This document shows positions 1 through 8,180 of a DNA stretch of 31,170 bases, one piece after another. The notes below the pieces were generated by a model. The model saw only the letters and a list, made by a program, of their open reading frames with translations, was not told the origin of the DNA and did not search any database. Positions within the stretch are counted from its first letter, which is position 1. Each line of letters begins with the position of its first letter. Source of the stretch: Methanobacterium sp. PtaU1.Bin097 (GTDB lineage: Archaea > Methanobacteriota > Methanobacteria > Methanobacteriales > Methanobacteriaceae); the NCBI GenBank assembly GCA_002067325.1, contig MVQY01000059.1:1-31170 (forward strand), written 5' to 3'. A program made the position numbers and the translations under genes.

Positions 1-82
1 CAAAATTGTAAGAAAAACGATTAGGATAGCCAAGGTTTAGGATAAAAATAACACTTTTAGTCTGTTCTTGAATTTTGTAACC

Positions 83-90
83 TTTATATA
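83..90 (+). promoter_or_regulatory. TATA box of the marR promoter
   Basis: TTTATATA lies about 25 bases before the palindrome at 106-117 and 53 bases before the marR start codon. The spacing puts the expected transcription start close to the palindrome, so a bound regulator would block initiation. Position and sequence are seen; function is inferred. Confidence 0.55.
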
Positions 91-105
91 CAACCAATGC
101 AATAA

Positions 106-117
106 TTGATATATCAA
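106..117. promoter_or_regulatory. Probable MarR operator, copy 1
   Basis: TTGATATATCAA is a perfect 12-base palindrome at the expected transcription start of the marR gene. Eleven of its bases recur unchanged before the MFS gene at 640-650. A palindrome shared by a MarR gene and the exporter beside it is the usual arrangement for MarR autoregulation and exporter control. Confidence 0.6.
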
Positions 118-142
118 CTAATTTATTGGGTCTCGCAAAAAT

Positions 143-598
143 ATGAAAACAAGTATAAAAGATGGTAATACAGGTTACATATTCAATAAAAACGATATAT
201 TATATACAGTTTTGAAATTGAATCATAGACTGAAAAGAAAAACAGGAAATAAACTTAAAAACCATGATATTACACTGGAACAATGGTATCTTCTATATTT
301 TCTGTATCAAAATGAAGGATGCAACCAGAAAAAGCTGGCCGAATCTACAAGTAAAGATACAGGAGCTATGACCCGTAGTCTGAATGTGCTTGAAGGAAAA
401 GGACTTTTAGAGAGAAAACATTCATATCAGGACAAAAGACAGTTCCTAATATACCTTACAGATAAAGGTAAAGACTTATATAAAGAAACAGCAATTTTAT
501 TGTCCCAGAATGCTCAAGAGATAGAATCTATTTTTACCAGGAGTGAACTGGCACAATTCAAGTATTTAGCGAATAAACTGAGTTCAAATTTAGGATAA
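143..598 (+). CDS. MarR family transcriptional regulator
   Basis: A 151-residue winged-helix regulator of normal MarR length. The N-terminal helix precedes the segment DITLEQWYLLYFLYQNEG, typical of MarR helices 1-2. The recognition region follows at about residues 65-95 (QKKLAESTSKDTGAMTRSLN, then a winged segment with DKR near residue 98), and a C-terminal dimerisation helix ends the protein. MarR proteins are dimers that bind short palindromes and usually release DNA on binding a small phenolic or lipophilic ligand. The gene sits just upstream of an MFS exporter in the same direction, and both have the same palindrome in front. It therefore probably represses itself and the exporter. The ligand cannot be told from sequence. 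No strong ribosome binding site is visible before the ATG. Confidence 0.9.
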   Translation: MKTSIKDGNTGYIFNKNDILYTVLKLNHRLKRKTGNKLKNHDITLEQWYLLYFLYQNEGCNQKKLAESTSKDTGAMTRSLNVLEGKGLLERKHSYQDKRQFLIYLTDKGKDLYKETAILLSQNAQEIESIFTRSELAQFKYLANKLSSNLG

Positions 599-626
599 AA
601 ATTTTCCTAGTTAAATGAAAAAGTTC

Positions 627-654
627 TAACTGATAATAGTTGATATATCAGTTA
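627..654. promoter_or_regulatory. Probable MarR operator, copy 2, nested inverted repeats
   Basis: The core TGATATATCA (641-650) is a perfect palindrome that repeats the operator before marR. It overlaps a second inverted repeat with arms TAACTGATA (627-635) and TATCAGTTA (646-654), so two regulator dimers could bind. The site lies 32 to 59 bases before the MFS start codon. Binding is inferred. Confidence 0.6.
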
Positions 655-685
655 ATATTATCAATCTACAGGATGTTCAAAAAAA

Positions 686-2377
686 ATGACTTCAATCAAC
701 TCCGAAGTGTCTGCAGATAACTCTACAAGGAAAGGTCTACCCACGGCAGTATGGACTTTGTTCCTGGCAATAATCACCGCATTGATGGGTCTTGGGCTGG
801 TAGGGCCTGTTCTGCCCACGATATCCACCCAATTGGGAGCAAGCCCCAGCGAAGTAACCCTGCTTTACACCAGCTACAATGCAGTGATGGCCATAGCCAT
901 GCTGATCACCGGTGCTATTTCCACCAGGTTAGGACTTAAAAAGACCTTGCTTTTAGGTGTCATTATTATAGGGACATTTGCATCCCTGGCAGGATTTGCA
1001 AACAATATCTGGACAATAGTCGGACTGCGCGGACTCTGGGGAATTGGTAACTCCCTCTTCTTTGCCACTGGACTTACTGCAATCATCACCATCGCCGGAA
1101 TTGCCAAGGCCAAATCGATTCTATTATTTGAAGCTGCAGTGGGAATAGGCATCTCAGCCGGACCCTTAATTGGAGGCTTACTGGGACAATTATCATGGAG
1201 ATATCCATTTATGGGTGTCGGTGCCATAATGGTCGTTGTTTTTCTGCTACTCCTAATTTTAATGCCCAATGTAAAGGAGGAAATTGGTGAAGGAAGAAAA
1301 AGCACCTCCCTACTTGACCCATTGCATGCCATGAAGCACCGCTCCATTGCCACCATTGGTATGTCAAATTGCCTTTATAACTTTGGATTCTTCGCTCTTT
1401 TAGCATATGCTCCCCTGGCACTGGGATTAACTCCCTTAACCATGGGAGGTATATTCTTAGGTTGGGGTGTCCTCCTGGCGCTTACCTCTTACTTCATGTC
1501 TCCTAAACTGAAAGTAAAGTTTGGGGCAACTAAATCCCTGTATGCACTGTTATCCGTGTTTATAGTTGTCCTTCTTATAATGGGTATCTGGACATTCAAC
1601 ATCTGGGTTATGGCTACCTGTATCATCTTATCAGGTGCGTTATTTGGGAATCTCAATGGGCTGTATACCGATGCGGTTATGGATGCATCACCAGTTGAAG
1701 CATCAACAACTTCCTCAGCATTCAGTTTCATGCGAATGATAGGGGGAGCCATTGCTCCAGTTACAGCCGGAATACTGGGTCAAATATTTTCACCCCACAC
1801 CCCCTTCATAGTGGGAGGCGGCTTTGTTCTGGGTGCTATCATACTCATATTCCTAAATCGCGACTATGCTGTTAAGCCTGTTGAAATGGTAGAGGAAAAA
1901 CCAGAAACCACCACTTTAAAAGTAAAAGACTTCATGGTTCCCGATGTAATCTCCATAAAACCAGACGCCACCGTTAAAGAACTGTTGAACCTACTAACCC
2001 AACATCATATCAGCGGAGTCCCCGTGGTGGATAACCAGAATAAGATAGTGGGAATGGCCAGTGACGGTGATATCATCCGCTATTTAAACCCAAAAGAAGG
2101 ATCCGTCCATGATTTCATCTACGATATATTCATTGAAGAAGGAGAAACAGAACAGGAAGTTTTAAAGGAAAAAATAAATACAAGGGTGGATAAGTTGATG
2201 CATAAAGAGCCCATTTACACTGTAAAGGAGGATGATACCTTTGAAAAGGCCATCCACATCCTATCCCAGCACCACTTTAAACAGCTTCCAGTGTTAGATG
2301 CCCAGGATAAAGTTACGGGCATAATCAGTAGAGGGGATATAAACAATAACTTAATTAAAATATTATCCCAAAAATGA
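686..2377 (+). CDS. MFS exporter with C-terminal tandem CBS domains
   Basis: A 563-residue membrane protein. Residues about 20-395 are a chain of hydrophobic segments with major facilitator features, including LGLVGPVLPTISTQLGASPS in the first helix-loop and the RLGLKK loop after helix 2. This is the drug:H+ antiporter type. From about residue 408 to the end lie two CBS domains: the first begins near VKDFMVPDVISIKPDATV (about 411) and contains GVPVVD, the second begins near VDKLMHKEP (about 500) and contains QLPVLD. CBS pairs bind adenine nucleotides or similar ligands and gate the partner domain. The export substrate is unknown. Such tails are common on channels and ABC transporters but uncommon on MFS proteins. 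The marR gene and shared palindromes suggest inducible expression. Confidence 0.88.
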   Translation: MTSINSEVSADNSTRKGLPTAVWTLFLAIITALMGLGLVGPVLPTISTQLGASPSEVTLLYTSYNAVMAIAMLITGAISTRLGLKKTLLLGVIIIGTFASLAGFANNIWTIVGLRGLWGIGNSLFFATGLTAIITIAGIAKAKSILLFEAAVGIGISAGPLIGGLLGQLSWRYPFMGVGAIMVVVFLLLLILMPNVKEEIGEGRKSTSLLDPLHAMKHRSIATIGMSNCLYNFGFFALLAYAPLALGLTPLTMGGIFLGWGVLLALTSYFMSPKLKVKFGATKSLYALLSVFIVVLLIMGIWTFNIWVMATCIILSGALFGNLNGLYTDAVMDASPVEASTTSSAFSFMRMIGGAIAPVTAGILGQIFSPHTPFIVGGGFVLGAIILIFLNRDYAVKPVEMVEEKPETTTLKVKDFMVPDVISIKPDATVKELLNLLTQHHISGVPVVDNQNKIVGMASDGDIIRYLNPKEGSVHDFIYDIFIEEGETEQEVLKEKINTRVDKLMHKEPIYTVKEDDTFEKAIHILSQHHFKQLPVLDAQDKVTGIISRGDINNNLIKILSQK

Positions 2378-2436
2378 AATAGTTAAAGTAAAAATAACAT
2401 CCATAAAATGAATAACATCTACTACCTGGTGAAATT

Positions 2437-2703
2437 ATGAGTAACGAAGATCAAAAAGAATTCGATAAGGAACTAATAAAAGCACTCGAAACCACTAAAG
2501 AATACAAAACGTGGCAGGAATCATTATTCGCCATCATAGGGTATGCAAACAGTGAAAACCCTGGTGATAAAGAGTTTGTAAGGGAATTAATGGCAGACCA
2601 TCTCATTGCTAGCATCGAATTACAGGATGGTCTGGAGATTGCAAAATTTAAAGCCAGTAAAAAGCTGAATGATGATATGATGCTGGACTACAGTGGGCAA
2701 TGA
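2437..2703 (+). CDS. Small hypothetical protein, 88 residues
   Basis: An acidic, soluble, helix-rich protein of 88 residues with no membrane segment or recognised motif. GTGAAATT precedes the ATG and can serve as a ribosome binding site. It lies 59 bases after the MFS gene in the same direction and may be cotranscribed with it. No function can be assigned. Start, stop and codon usage look like a real gene. Confidence 0.7.
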   Translation: MSNEDQKEFDKELIKALETTKEYKTWQESLFAIIGYANSENPGDKEFVRELMADHLIASIELQDGLEIAKFKASKKLNDDMMLDYSGQ

Positions 2704-2774
2704 ATCCTTTAAATATTTTTTTATTTGAAGCTTAAGTCAAAAATTTATTTAAAACTAAGCCAAAAAAACTTAAT

Positions 2775-3233
2775 TTACCGGGTGAATACACCCATTAATT
2801 CTCCCTGGTCCAGTATATGCCCTTCCATGGCACTTAACAGTTCATCCTTCCCTATCAGTGGCGGTAGATCCAGTTTACTATCCAGTGCATAGATCCTGAA
2901 GTAGTATCTGTGGGTTCCCCTGGGTGGACAGGGTCCATTGTACCCCACCAGGCCATAACTGTTTAATCCATGCTTGGAACCATCATCCATTAATTCTCTA
3001 CCCTTCACATGTTCTGGTAAACTTCTGGTATCAGCTGGCAGGTTGAATATTACCCAGTGGACGAATGTACCGCTTGGAACGTCTGGATCATCAAAGATAA
3101 GGGCAATGCTCTCTGTACCTTCAGGTACATCCTCCCATTCGAGTGGTGGTGATACATTAACATCGTTACAGCTGTATCTTACCGGTATAGGTTCTCCCTC
3201 GTTGAATACGGGGCTGGTGATTTTTATAGCCAT
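2775..3233 (-). CDS. YbhB/YbcL family (PEBP/Raf kinase inhibitor-like) protein
   Basis: A 152-residue cytosolic protein of the phosphatidylethanolamine-binding protein fold. Family hallmarks are SPPLEWEDVPEGTESIAL near residue 28, DDPDVPSG near residue 48, FVHWVIFNLP, YNGPCPPRGTHRYYFRIYAL near residue 99, and a C-terminal GELMGVFTR. The DDPD, HW and GPCPP...H segments line the anion-binding pocket in known structures. Bacterial and archaeal members have no firmly established reaction. GGGAGAG lies 8 bases before the ATG. The gene is divergent from ABCE1 with its own TATA box, so it is probably a single-gene unit. Confidence 0.93.
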   Translation of the reverse strand: MAIKITSPVFNEGEPIPVRYSCNDVNVSPPLEWEDVPEGTESIALIFDDPDVPSGTFVHWVIFNLPADTRSLPEHVKGRELMDDGSKHGLNSYGLVGYNGPCPPRGTHRYYFRIYALDSKLDLPPLIGKDELLSAMEGHILDQGELMGVFTR

Positions 3234-3267
3234 TTCTTTACTCTCCCATCTATTAAACAGATCCAGC

Positions 3268-3277
3268 TTTTATATAT
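3268..3277 (-). promoter_or_regulatory. TATA box for the YbhB gene
   Basis: The minus strand reads ATATATAAAA here, about 35 bases before the start codon, leaving a short leader that contains the GGGAGAG ribosome binding site. Confidence 0.5.
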
Positions 3278-3330
3278 CTTCTTTTCAGAGATAATAATTT
3301 TCATTTCAATTAATAAAAATGACAAATTGG

Positions 3331-3342
3331 TTTTTATAATAG
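3331..3342 (+). promoter_or_regulatory. TATA-like element for ABCE1
   Basis: TTTTTATAATAG lies about 52 bases before the TTG start of ABCE1. An initiation site about 25 bases downstream would leave a leader of roughly 30 bases holding the GGTGATGA ribosome binding site. Inferred from position. Confidence 0.4.
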
Positions 3343-3393
3343 AACCACCAAATAATTTTAATGATTATTTTACACTTATTTTGGTGATGAATT

Positions 3394-5169
3394 TTGACTA
3401 GAATATCAATATTGGATCGTGATCGTTGTCAGCCCAAGAAATGCAACTACGTGTGCATAGAATACTGCCCCGGAGTCCGCATGGAAGAAGACACCATCAC
3501 CATCGACCCTAAAACCAAGAAACCCCTAATATCCGAGGAATTATGCCAGGGGTGTGGTATCTGTACCAACCGCTGCCCCTTCCAGGCGGTGAGTATAATC
3601 AACCTGCCAGAGGCTCTGGATGAGCCCATCCACCGTTACGGGCAGAACATGTTCGAATTATTCGGACTGCCCACTATCAGAGAAGAAGCGGTGGTGGGAA
3701 TGCTCGGACCCAACGGGATCGGTAAATCCACCATAATCCGAATACTATCCGGTGAACTGAAACCCAACCTGGGAAACTACGAGGAAGAGATCTCCTGGGA
3801 GGACATAATAAACTTCTTCAAGGGCTCACAGATGCAGAGTTACTTCACCAGATTATCCCAGGGAGAAATCAAAGTGGTGCACAAGCCACAGATGATTGAT
3901 CTCCTACCAAAATTCGTTAAAGGCTCAGTCAATGACCTGCTCCAGGGAGTTAATGAAAGAGATGCTTTAGAGGGTGTCACTGATATCCTGGAACTTAAAC
4001 CCATCATGGACCGGAACATCAAAAATCTGAGTGGGGGAGAGTTGCAGCGGGTGGCTATAGCTGCAGCAGTACTCAGGGAAGCAGATTTCTACTACTTCGA
4101 CGAACCAACCAGCTGGCTGGATGTGTATCAGAGACTGAATGCAGTTAAAGTTATCCGGGAACTGACAGAGATTGGTAAAGCTGTCATGGTGATCGAACAC
4201 GACCTGGCTGCCCTGGATGCCATATCAGACTACGTGCACATACTCTACGGAGAACCAGGAGCTTATGGGGTTGTATCACAACTACGGGGAGTCCGTGTGG
4301 GAATAAACACCTATATCAACGGTTTCCTGAAGGAAGAGAACGTCAGATTCCGTAAACAACCCATAGTCTTCGAGGTAAGACCCCCCTCGAGTGAAGTGGA
4401 CACCGAGGAACTTACTGAGTACAGTGATCTTAAAAAATCCTATAAAGAATTTTCATTAAATGTGGAAAGCGGTATAGTGCATCACGATGAAATCATCACT
4501 GCCTTCGGACCCAACGGTATCGGTAAAACCACCTATGCCAAGATGCTCGCCGGGGTGACCAAACCAGATTCAGGGAAAATCAATAAAAAGGTTAAAGTAT
4601 CCTATAAACCTCAGTACCTGGCCTCTGATTTCTCTGGTACAGTGCAGGAACTCCTTATAACCACTGCCCCTAATTACGGGACTAACCTGTTTAAAACCGA
4701 GATAATCCGTCCCTTCTCCCTGGAGGAGTTGATGGATAAGGAAGTTCAGGAGCTGAGTGGTGGGGAACTCCAGAGGGTCTCGGTGGCTTTAACCCTGGCC
4801 CAGGAAGCAGATATCTACCTTTTCGACGAACCCACTGCCTTTTTAGATGTGGAACAAAGGCTAAGAGCGGCAAAGGCAATAAAAAGAGTGGTTGAAAGCC
4901 ATAACTGCGCATCTATAATCCTGGACCACGACATCGTGTTCATTGATTACATCTCTGACCGGGCCATGGTATTCTATGGTGAACCTGGGATGGAGGGACA
5001 TGCCAGCGCACCAATGAATCTGCGATCAGCCATGAATCGCTTCTTATCCAATGTGGGTATCACCTTCCGCCGGGATAAGGAAACCAAACGGCCACGGGTA
5101 AATAAGACTGGAAGCTATCTTGATCGGGAACAGAAGGAAAAGGGCGAGTATTATTATTTGGATACATAA
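3394..5169 (+). CDS. ABCE1, ribosome recycling ATPase (RNase L inhibitor homologue)
   Basis: A 591-residue full-length ABCE1. With release factor it splits post-termination ribosomes into subunits. The N-terminus has two ferredoxin-like [4Fe-4S] sites, with cysteines in CQPKKCNYVCIEYCPG (about 12-27) and CQGCGICTNRCP (about 51-62). Two ABC ATPase halves follow, each with Walker A (GPNGIGKST near 105, GPNGIGKTT near 371), signature LSGGELQRV (near 212 and 451), and Walker B FDEPTSWLD / FDEPTAFLD. The start is TTG at 3394, chosen because GGTGATGA sits 3 bases upstream and the ATG inside that motif runs into a stop after four codons. It is convergent with the metallophosphoesterase relic, whose end is 2 bases away. 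This is an essential archaeal housekeeping gene. Confidence 0.97.
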   Translation: MTRISILDRDRCQPKKCNYVCIEYCPGVRMEEDTITIDPKTKKPLISEELCQGCGICTNRCPFQAVSIINLPEALDEPIHRYGQNMFELFGLPTIREEAVVGMLGPNGIGKSTIIRILSGELKPNLGNYEEEISWEDIINFFKGSQMQSYFTRLSQGEIKVVHKPQMIDLLPKFVKGSVNDLLQGVNERDALEGVTDILELKPIMDRNIKNLSGGELQRVAIAAAVLREADFYYFDEPTSWLDVYQRLNAVKVIRELTEIGKAVMVIEHDLAALDAISDYVHILYGEPGAYGVVSQLRGVRVGINTYINGFLKEENVRFRKQPIVFEVRPPSSEVDTEELTEYSDLKKSYKEFSLNVESGIVHHDEIITAFGPNGIGKTTYAKMLAGVTKPDSGKINKKVKVSYKPQYLASDFSGTVQELLITTAPNYGTNLFKTEIIRPFSLEELMDKEVQELSGGELQRVSVALTLAQEADIYLFDEPTAFLDVEQRLRAAKAIKRVVESHNCASIILDHDIVFIDYISDRAMVFYGEPGMEGHASAPMNLRSAMNRFLSNVGITFRRDKETKRPRVNKTGSYLDREQKEKGEYYYLDT

Positions 5170-5171
5170 TA

Positions 5172-5931
5172 CTAATGTTTAAAATATTTGAGTTCCATTT
5201 TCCCATCCTCAATTTCGATGTAACTATTTTGCTCGTTTTTGGGTAGTTCATCGATCCATGAGCCTGTGTTAGCTACTTTTTTGGCTTCGTTTATAAATGG
5301 CCGGTGTGTATGTCCAAAAATGAGTGTTTCATGTGGTTTCATACCTAATAAAGCATATTTCCCGGTGGTAAGGGCGAATTCATCTACTTTTTCTATTTCC
5401 CTTTTATGGGGTAATTTATTCATATCATTAACGAATCTACGTTTTTTACCGAAGTATTGGTTTATATCCCAGATCTTACTTAAAAATCCTCCTGTTTCGT
5501 CCTTATTGTAGCACATTTCTTTGCTGAATTGTTCGTACATCTGAAGGCTTGCGGGAAATTCCCATAAAATGGCTTCCATCTCGTATCCATGGATAAAAAA
5601 GAAGCTCTCTCCTCCATCCTCCAGTCGCAGATATTTACTAATTATTCCCTCATATTCGTGGTTGTATTTCTTGTTTAAGTCTAAAATATAATAGTCATGA
5701 TTACCAGCGACGTAGTAGATATTTTTAGCTTTTAAATCATTCAATTTTGCCATTATTTCATCATTTTCTTTTATTAAATCGGCGTTGTTACGTCTCCAAA
5801 AATCATAGATATCCCCTAATAGAATGAAGTGATCCACTTCAGTATTTTGATAGTGGTCTTAAAAAATCTACAATCGCATCTAGGTTGCACCGCTTATAAC
5901 CTAAATGCCAGTCTGATACAGCGAGAATCAT
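5172..5931 (-). pseudogene. LpxH-like metallophosphoesterase, frameshifted near its N-terminus
   Basis: A calcineurin-like phosphoesterase split by one frame change. From ATG at 5931 the minus strand encodes MILAVSDWHLGYKRCN and runs to a TGA at about 5839. The remainder, GD.YDFW, AGNHDYY and FGHTHRP motifs included, continues in another frame to 5172. The first metal motif (D-x-H in SDWHLG) is on the far side of the break from the other three, so the downstream piece alone lacks a metal ligand set. Joining the frames at the four-A run at 5845-5848 restores RPLS-NTEVDHFILLGDIYD and a protein of about 252 residues, normal for the UDP-2,3-diacylglucosamine hydrolase-like family (COG2908 type). 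A sequencing error, recent mutation or recoding are all possible. A GTG at 5837 could start a shortened product, but no ribosome binding site supports it. Confidence 0.85.
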
Positions 5932-6038
5932 TACTTTATTATATGGTCGATTCAACTACTTAAATGTTACAATTTACTAACTTCAAAAATAGATAATTTA
6001 CTGATAATGGCTCAAAATTTAAAAAAATAAAATAAGTA

Positions 6039-7193
6039 TTATTCCCCCCGTAAAGCATCCATCCCCTCCACGAAACACTCTGCGAAGTATTTCACGTATT
6101 CGGTGGGTATGGAATAGCTGACACGGAGATAACGGTGCCCGAATAGCTTACTGGTGTATGTTCCTTCCCTGGTGAATATCCCTCTCCCTAGAAGGTAGTC
6201 TGCGAGTTCTGGTGGCTTTACACTGGTCTCGTAGAGGTCTATGACCATCATGTTGGCGTCTGATGGGTAGACTGGTAAGTATGCTCCTTCTACCTGGTCT
6301 ACTGCTTGTTTGATGTATTTCTGGTTGGACCTGGTGGTTTCTTTGATCCCGTCGAGCCATTCGTATTTGGAGTTAACCGCGGCTATGGCTCCTTTCTGGG
6401 CCACTACGTTGGTTCCTAAATCGTTTATGAGTATGGTGCGGACGGAGTTTATGATGTCTGGGCTGGCGATCATGGCCCCAATTCTTAGGCCAGCCATTCC
6501 ATATATCTTGGAGAAGCTGTATATGGTGATGGCATGTTCTGGTGCGCGCTTGGCTGCGAGGCAGTGCTCCCTTGCAAAATCTCGGTAAGTGATGTCATGA
6601 AGCAGGTAGATGTCATTTTCTTCTGCTATTTCTGCAAACTCCTTTATCTCTTCCTTGGTGTAGGACGTTCCCAGTGGGTTTAGCGGGTCGATGAGTAGTA
6701 TGAGTTTGGTGTTCTCATCCAGATTCTCCCGGGCGAGTTGTGGTGTGAGCTTGTATCCACATTCCCCGTTGTAGATGGGTATTGATCTCACTTCCCCGAA
6801 TCTGCTTGAGAAATTATCGATGATCAGGTATCCGGGATCACATGTTAAGGTGTTATTTTCAGGTTCCAGTACGTTGTTACAGGCCAGGTAGAGTGATTCT
6901 GTACCTCCTGCAGTTATCAGTGTATCAAATCCATGGGTCAATCCCAGGTCTTCCTGGATCAGGTCTTTCAGTTCAGGGAATCCTTCTGGTGGGGGGTACT
7001 TGGCGTAATCACCCTTTTTTATACTGCTGAGCATGGCCTCCATTATACCATCTTTATCATGAAGATGGTTGGTGTTCTGGCCCATCCAGATCATGTCCTG
7101 GTCATTATATACGTAATTAAAAAAGTCGTTCGGACTATCAAAGCCCTTTGGTACGCTCTTTGCCTCTCTAGCATACTTTTTCCGTGAAATCAT
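6039..7193 (-). CDS. Pyridoxal phosphate-dependent aminotransferase, class I/II
   Basis: A fold-type I PLP enzyme of 384 residues, cytosolic. The PLP-binding lysine is in SFSKIYGMAGLRIG, near residue 228. The cofactor-clasping glycine/threonine segment is TAGGTESL (about 96-103), the Asp-Pro pair is LIDPLNPLGTSY, and a C-terminal substrate-carboxylate arginine is in HRYLRVSYS. The overall pattern resembles HisC/CobD-like and aspartate-type aminotransferases of methanogens; the exact amino acid substrate is not clear. The ATG at 7193 was preferred over GTG at 7202 because GTGAT, complementary to the 16S end, lies 4 bases before it. The gene stands alone, with about 100 bases of AT-rich DNA on each side. 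Confidence 0.88.
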   Translation of the reverse strand: MISRKKYAREAKSVPKGFDSPNDFFNYVYNDQDMIWMGQNTNHLHDKDGIMEAMLSSIKKGDYAKYPPPEGFPELKDLIQEDLGLTHGFDTLITAGGTESLYLACNNVLEPENNTLTCDPGYLIIDNFSSRFGEVRSIPIYNGECGYKLTPQLARENLDENTKLILLIDPLNPLGTSYTKEEIKEFAEIAEENDIYLLHDITYRDFAREHCLAAKRAPEHAITIYSFSKIYGMAGLRIGAMIASPDIINSVRTILINDLGTNVVAQKGAIAAVNSKYEWLDGIKETTRSNQKYIKQAVDQVEGAYLPVYPSDANMMVIDLYETSVKPPELADYLLGRGIFTREGTYTSKLFGHRYLRVSYSIPTEYVKYFAECFVEGMDALRGE

Positions 7194-7322
7194 AGTTATC
7201 ACAACGTAACTTGTTAAACAAATAAAATCAGCAACAGGAAGTTAATGAACCGATTTTAATTTCAATGGTAAATTATTCCTATTTTTAATCACCACTTAAT
7301 TTAAAATTTACTCTTTATTACC

Positions 7323-8027
7323 TCATAAAAGTCCTTCATTTACTATTTTGAAACGGGACTTAAGACCTTCAGGCCGACTTCTATGACGCTTTAAAATAGC
7401 ATAACGCTCGCCGTTGGCATCTCCCCGGGTGAGTTCCACGGTGACTTTGCTTTTGTACTTGAGTATTGTCCCCCCTACCGGGGCTACCAGGCCAGTGTTT
7501 CCTTCATCTCCGAAAATCGGATAGATCTGGTTGGTTATCACCACAGCAATATGGTGTTTTCTGGCTATTCTAATTAGAAGGCCCATTTGCTGGCTAAGCT
7601 CCTGGTTCATCTGGGATAAATCACCCTCTTTAAGCCGGTAAAGGGCTACTGCAGAGTCAAGGATCACCAGATCAACATCTTTTTCAGATTCCAGGAGGTT
7701 TTCCACCTTCCTTAAAACTTCATCCTGCTCCTGGAAGGTTTTTGGTTCAAATATCATTACATTACTGGCTATTCTATCAAATTCATCTCCAGTTATTTGT
7801 TTGAACCGTTCAATTGATAATCCTCCTTCTGTATCTATAAATATGGCTTTTTTTCCCTCTTTAACACATTGGACCATTAGGTTCAGGGCTATATTTGTTT
7901 TACCTGTTCCTGGAGGACCGTAAAATTGGGTTAAACATCCCTTTTCCACTCCTCCACCCATAATGGTATCTATAGAACAATTTATAGGGATTTTACTGCT
8001 ATCATTTATTTCATTTAGAATTTTCAA
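7323..8027 (-). CDS. radB: RadB, DNA repair and recombination protein
   Basis: A 234-residue RecA/RadA-family ATPase core lacking the N-terminal helix-hairpin-helix domain of RadA, which is the defining architecture of archaeal RadB. Walker A is GPPGTGKTN (37-45), Walker B is in DLVILDSAVALYR (about 118-130), and the Q-loop region includes VVITNQIYP. The C-terminal RHRSRPEGLKSRF segment matches the family's basic tail. RadB is a euryarchaeal RadA paralogue that binds DNA and aids recombination. The start is TTG at 8027, preceded by AGAGGATT at a normal distance. The neighbouring tetR gene is divergent across about 150 bases. Confidence 0.95.
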   Translation of the reverse strand: MKILNEINDSSKIPINCSIDTIMGGGVEKGCLTQFYGPPGTGKTNIALNLMVQCVKEGKKAIFIDTEGGLSIERFKQITGDEFDRIASNVMIFEPKTFQEQDEVLRKVENLLESEKDVDLVILDSAVALYRLKEGDLSQMNQELSQQMGLLIRIARKHHIAVVITNQIYPIFGDEGNTGLVAPVGGTILKYKSKVTVELTRGDANGERYAILKRHRSRPEGLKSRFKIVNEGLL

Positions 8028-8148
8028 TTTAATCCTCTAAAAATTTGATTGCTAATATTATTATGTTATTCAGTATTTAATTATCCGGTCTTTTAGTTTT
8101 ATGGTTAATTTCACCGATAGATTCAGGTAATCTTCAACATCAGAAATA

Positions 8149-8156
8149 TTTATATG
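8149..8156 (+). promoter_or_regulatory. TATA box of the tetR-radical SAM operon
   Basis: TTTATATG, preceded by A-rich DNA, lies about 30 bases before the ATG at 8181. The predicted start of transcription falls only a few bases before that ATG, suggesting a leaderless or nearly leaderless message. It also overlaps the alternative upstream ATG at 8154, which argues against that start. Confidence 0.55.
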
Positions 8157-8158
8157 CA

Positions 8159-8176
8159 AGCAAGTACATACTTACT
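8159..8176. promoter_or_regulatory. Probable TetR operator
   Basis: AGCAAGTA-CA-TACTTACT is an 18-base inverted repeat with one mismatch between arms. It sits between the TATA box and the start codon of the tetR gene, where a bound repressor would block initiation. Such a site next to a TetR gene is normally its own operator. Confidence 0.6.
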
Positions 8177-8180
8177 AAGC

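Noticed and set aside
874..1356. Long minus-strand reading frame inside the MFS gene
   Set aside because: It mirrors the membrane gene, has no motif or ribosome binding site, and the plus-strand protein is clearly real.
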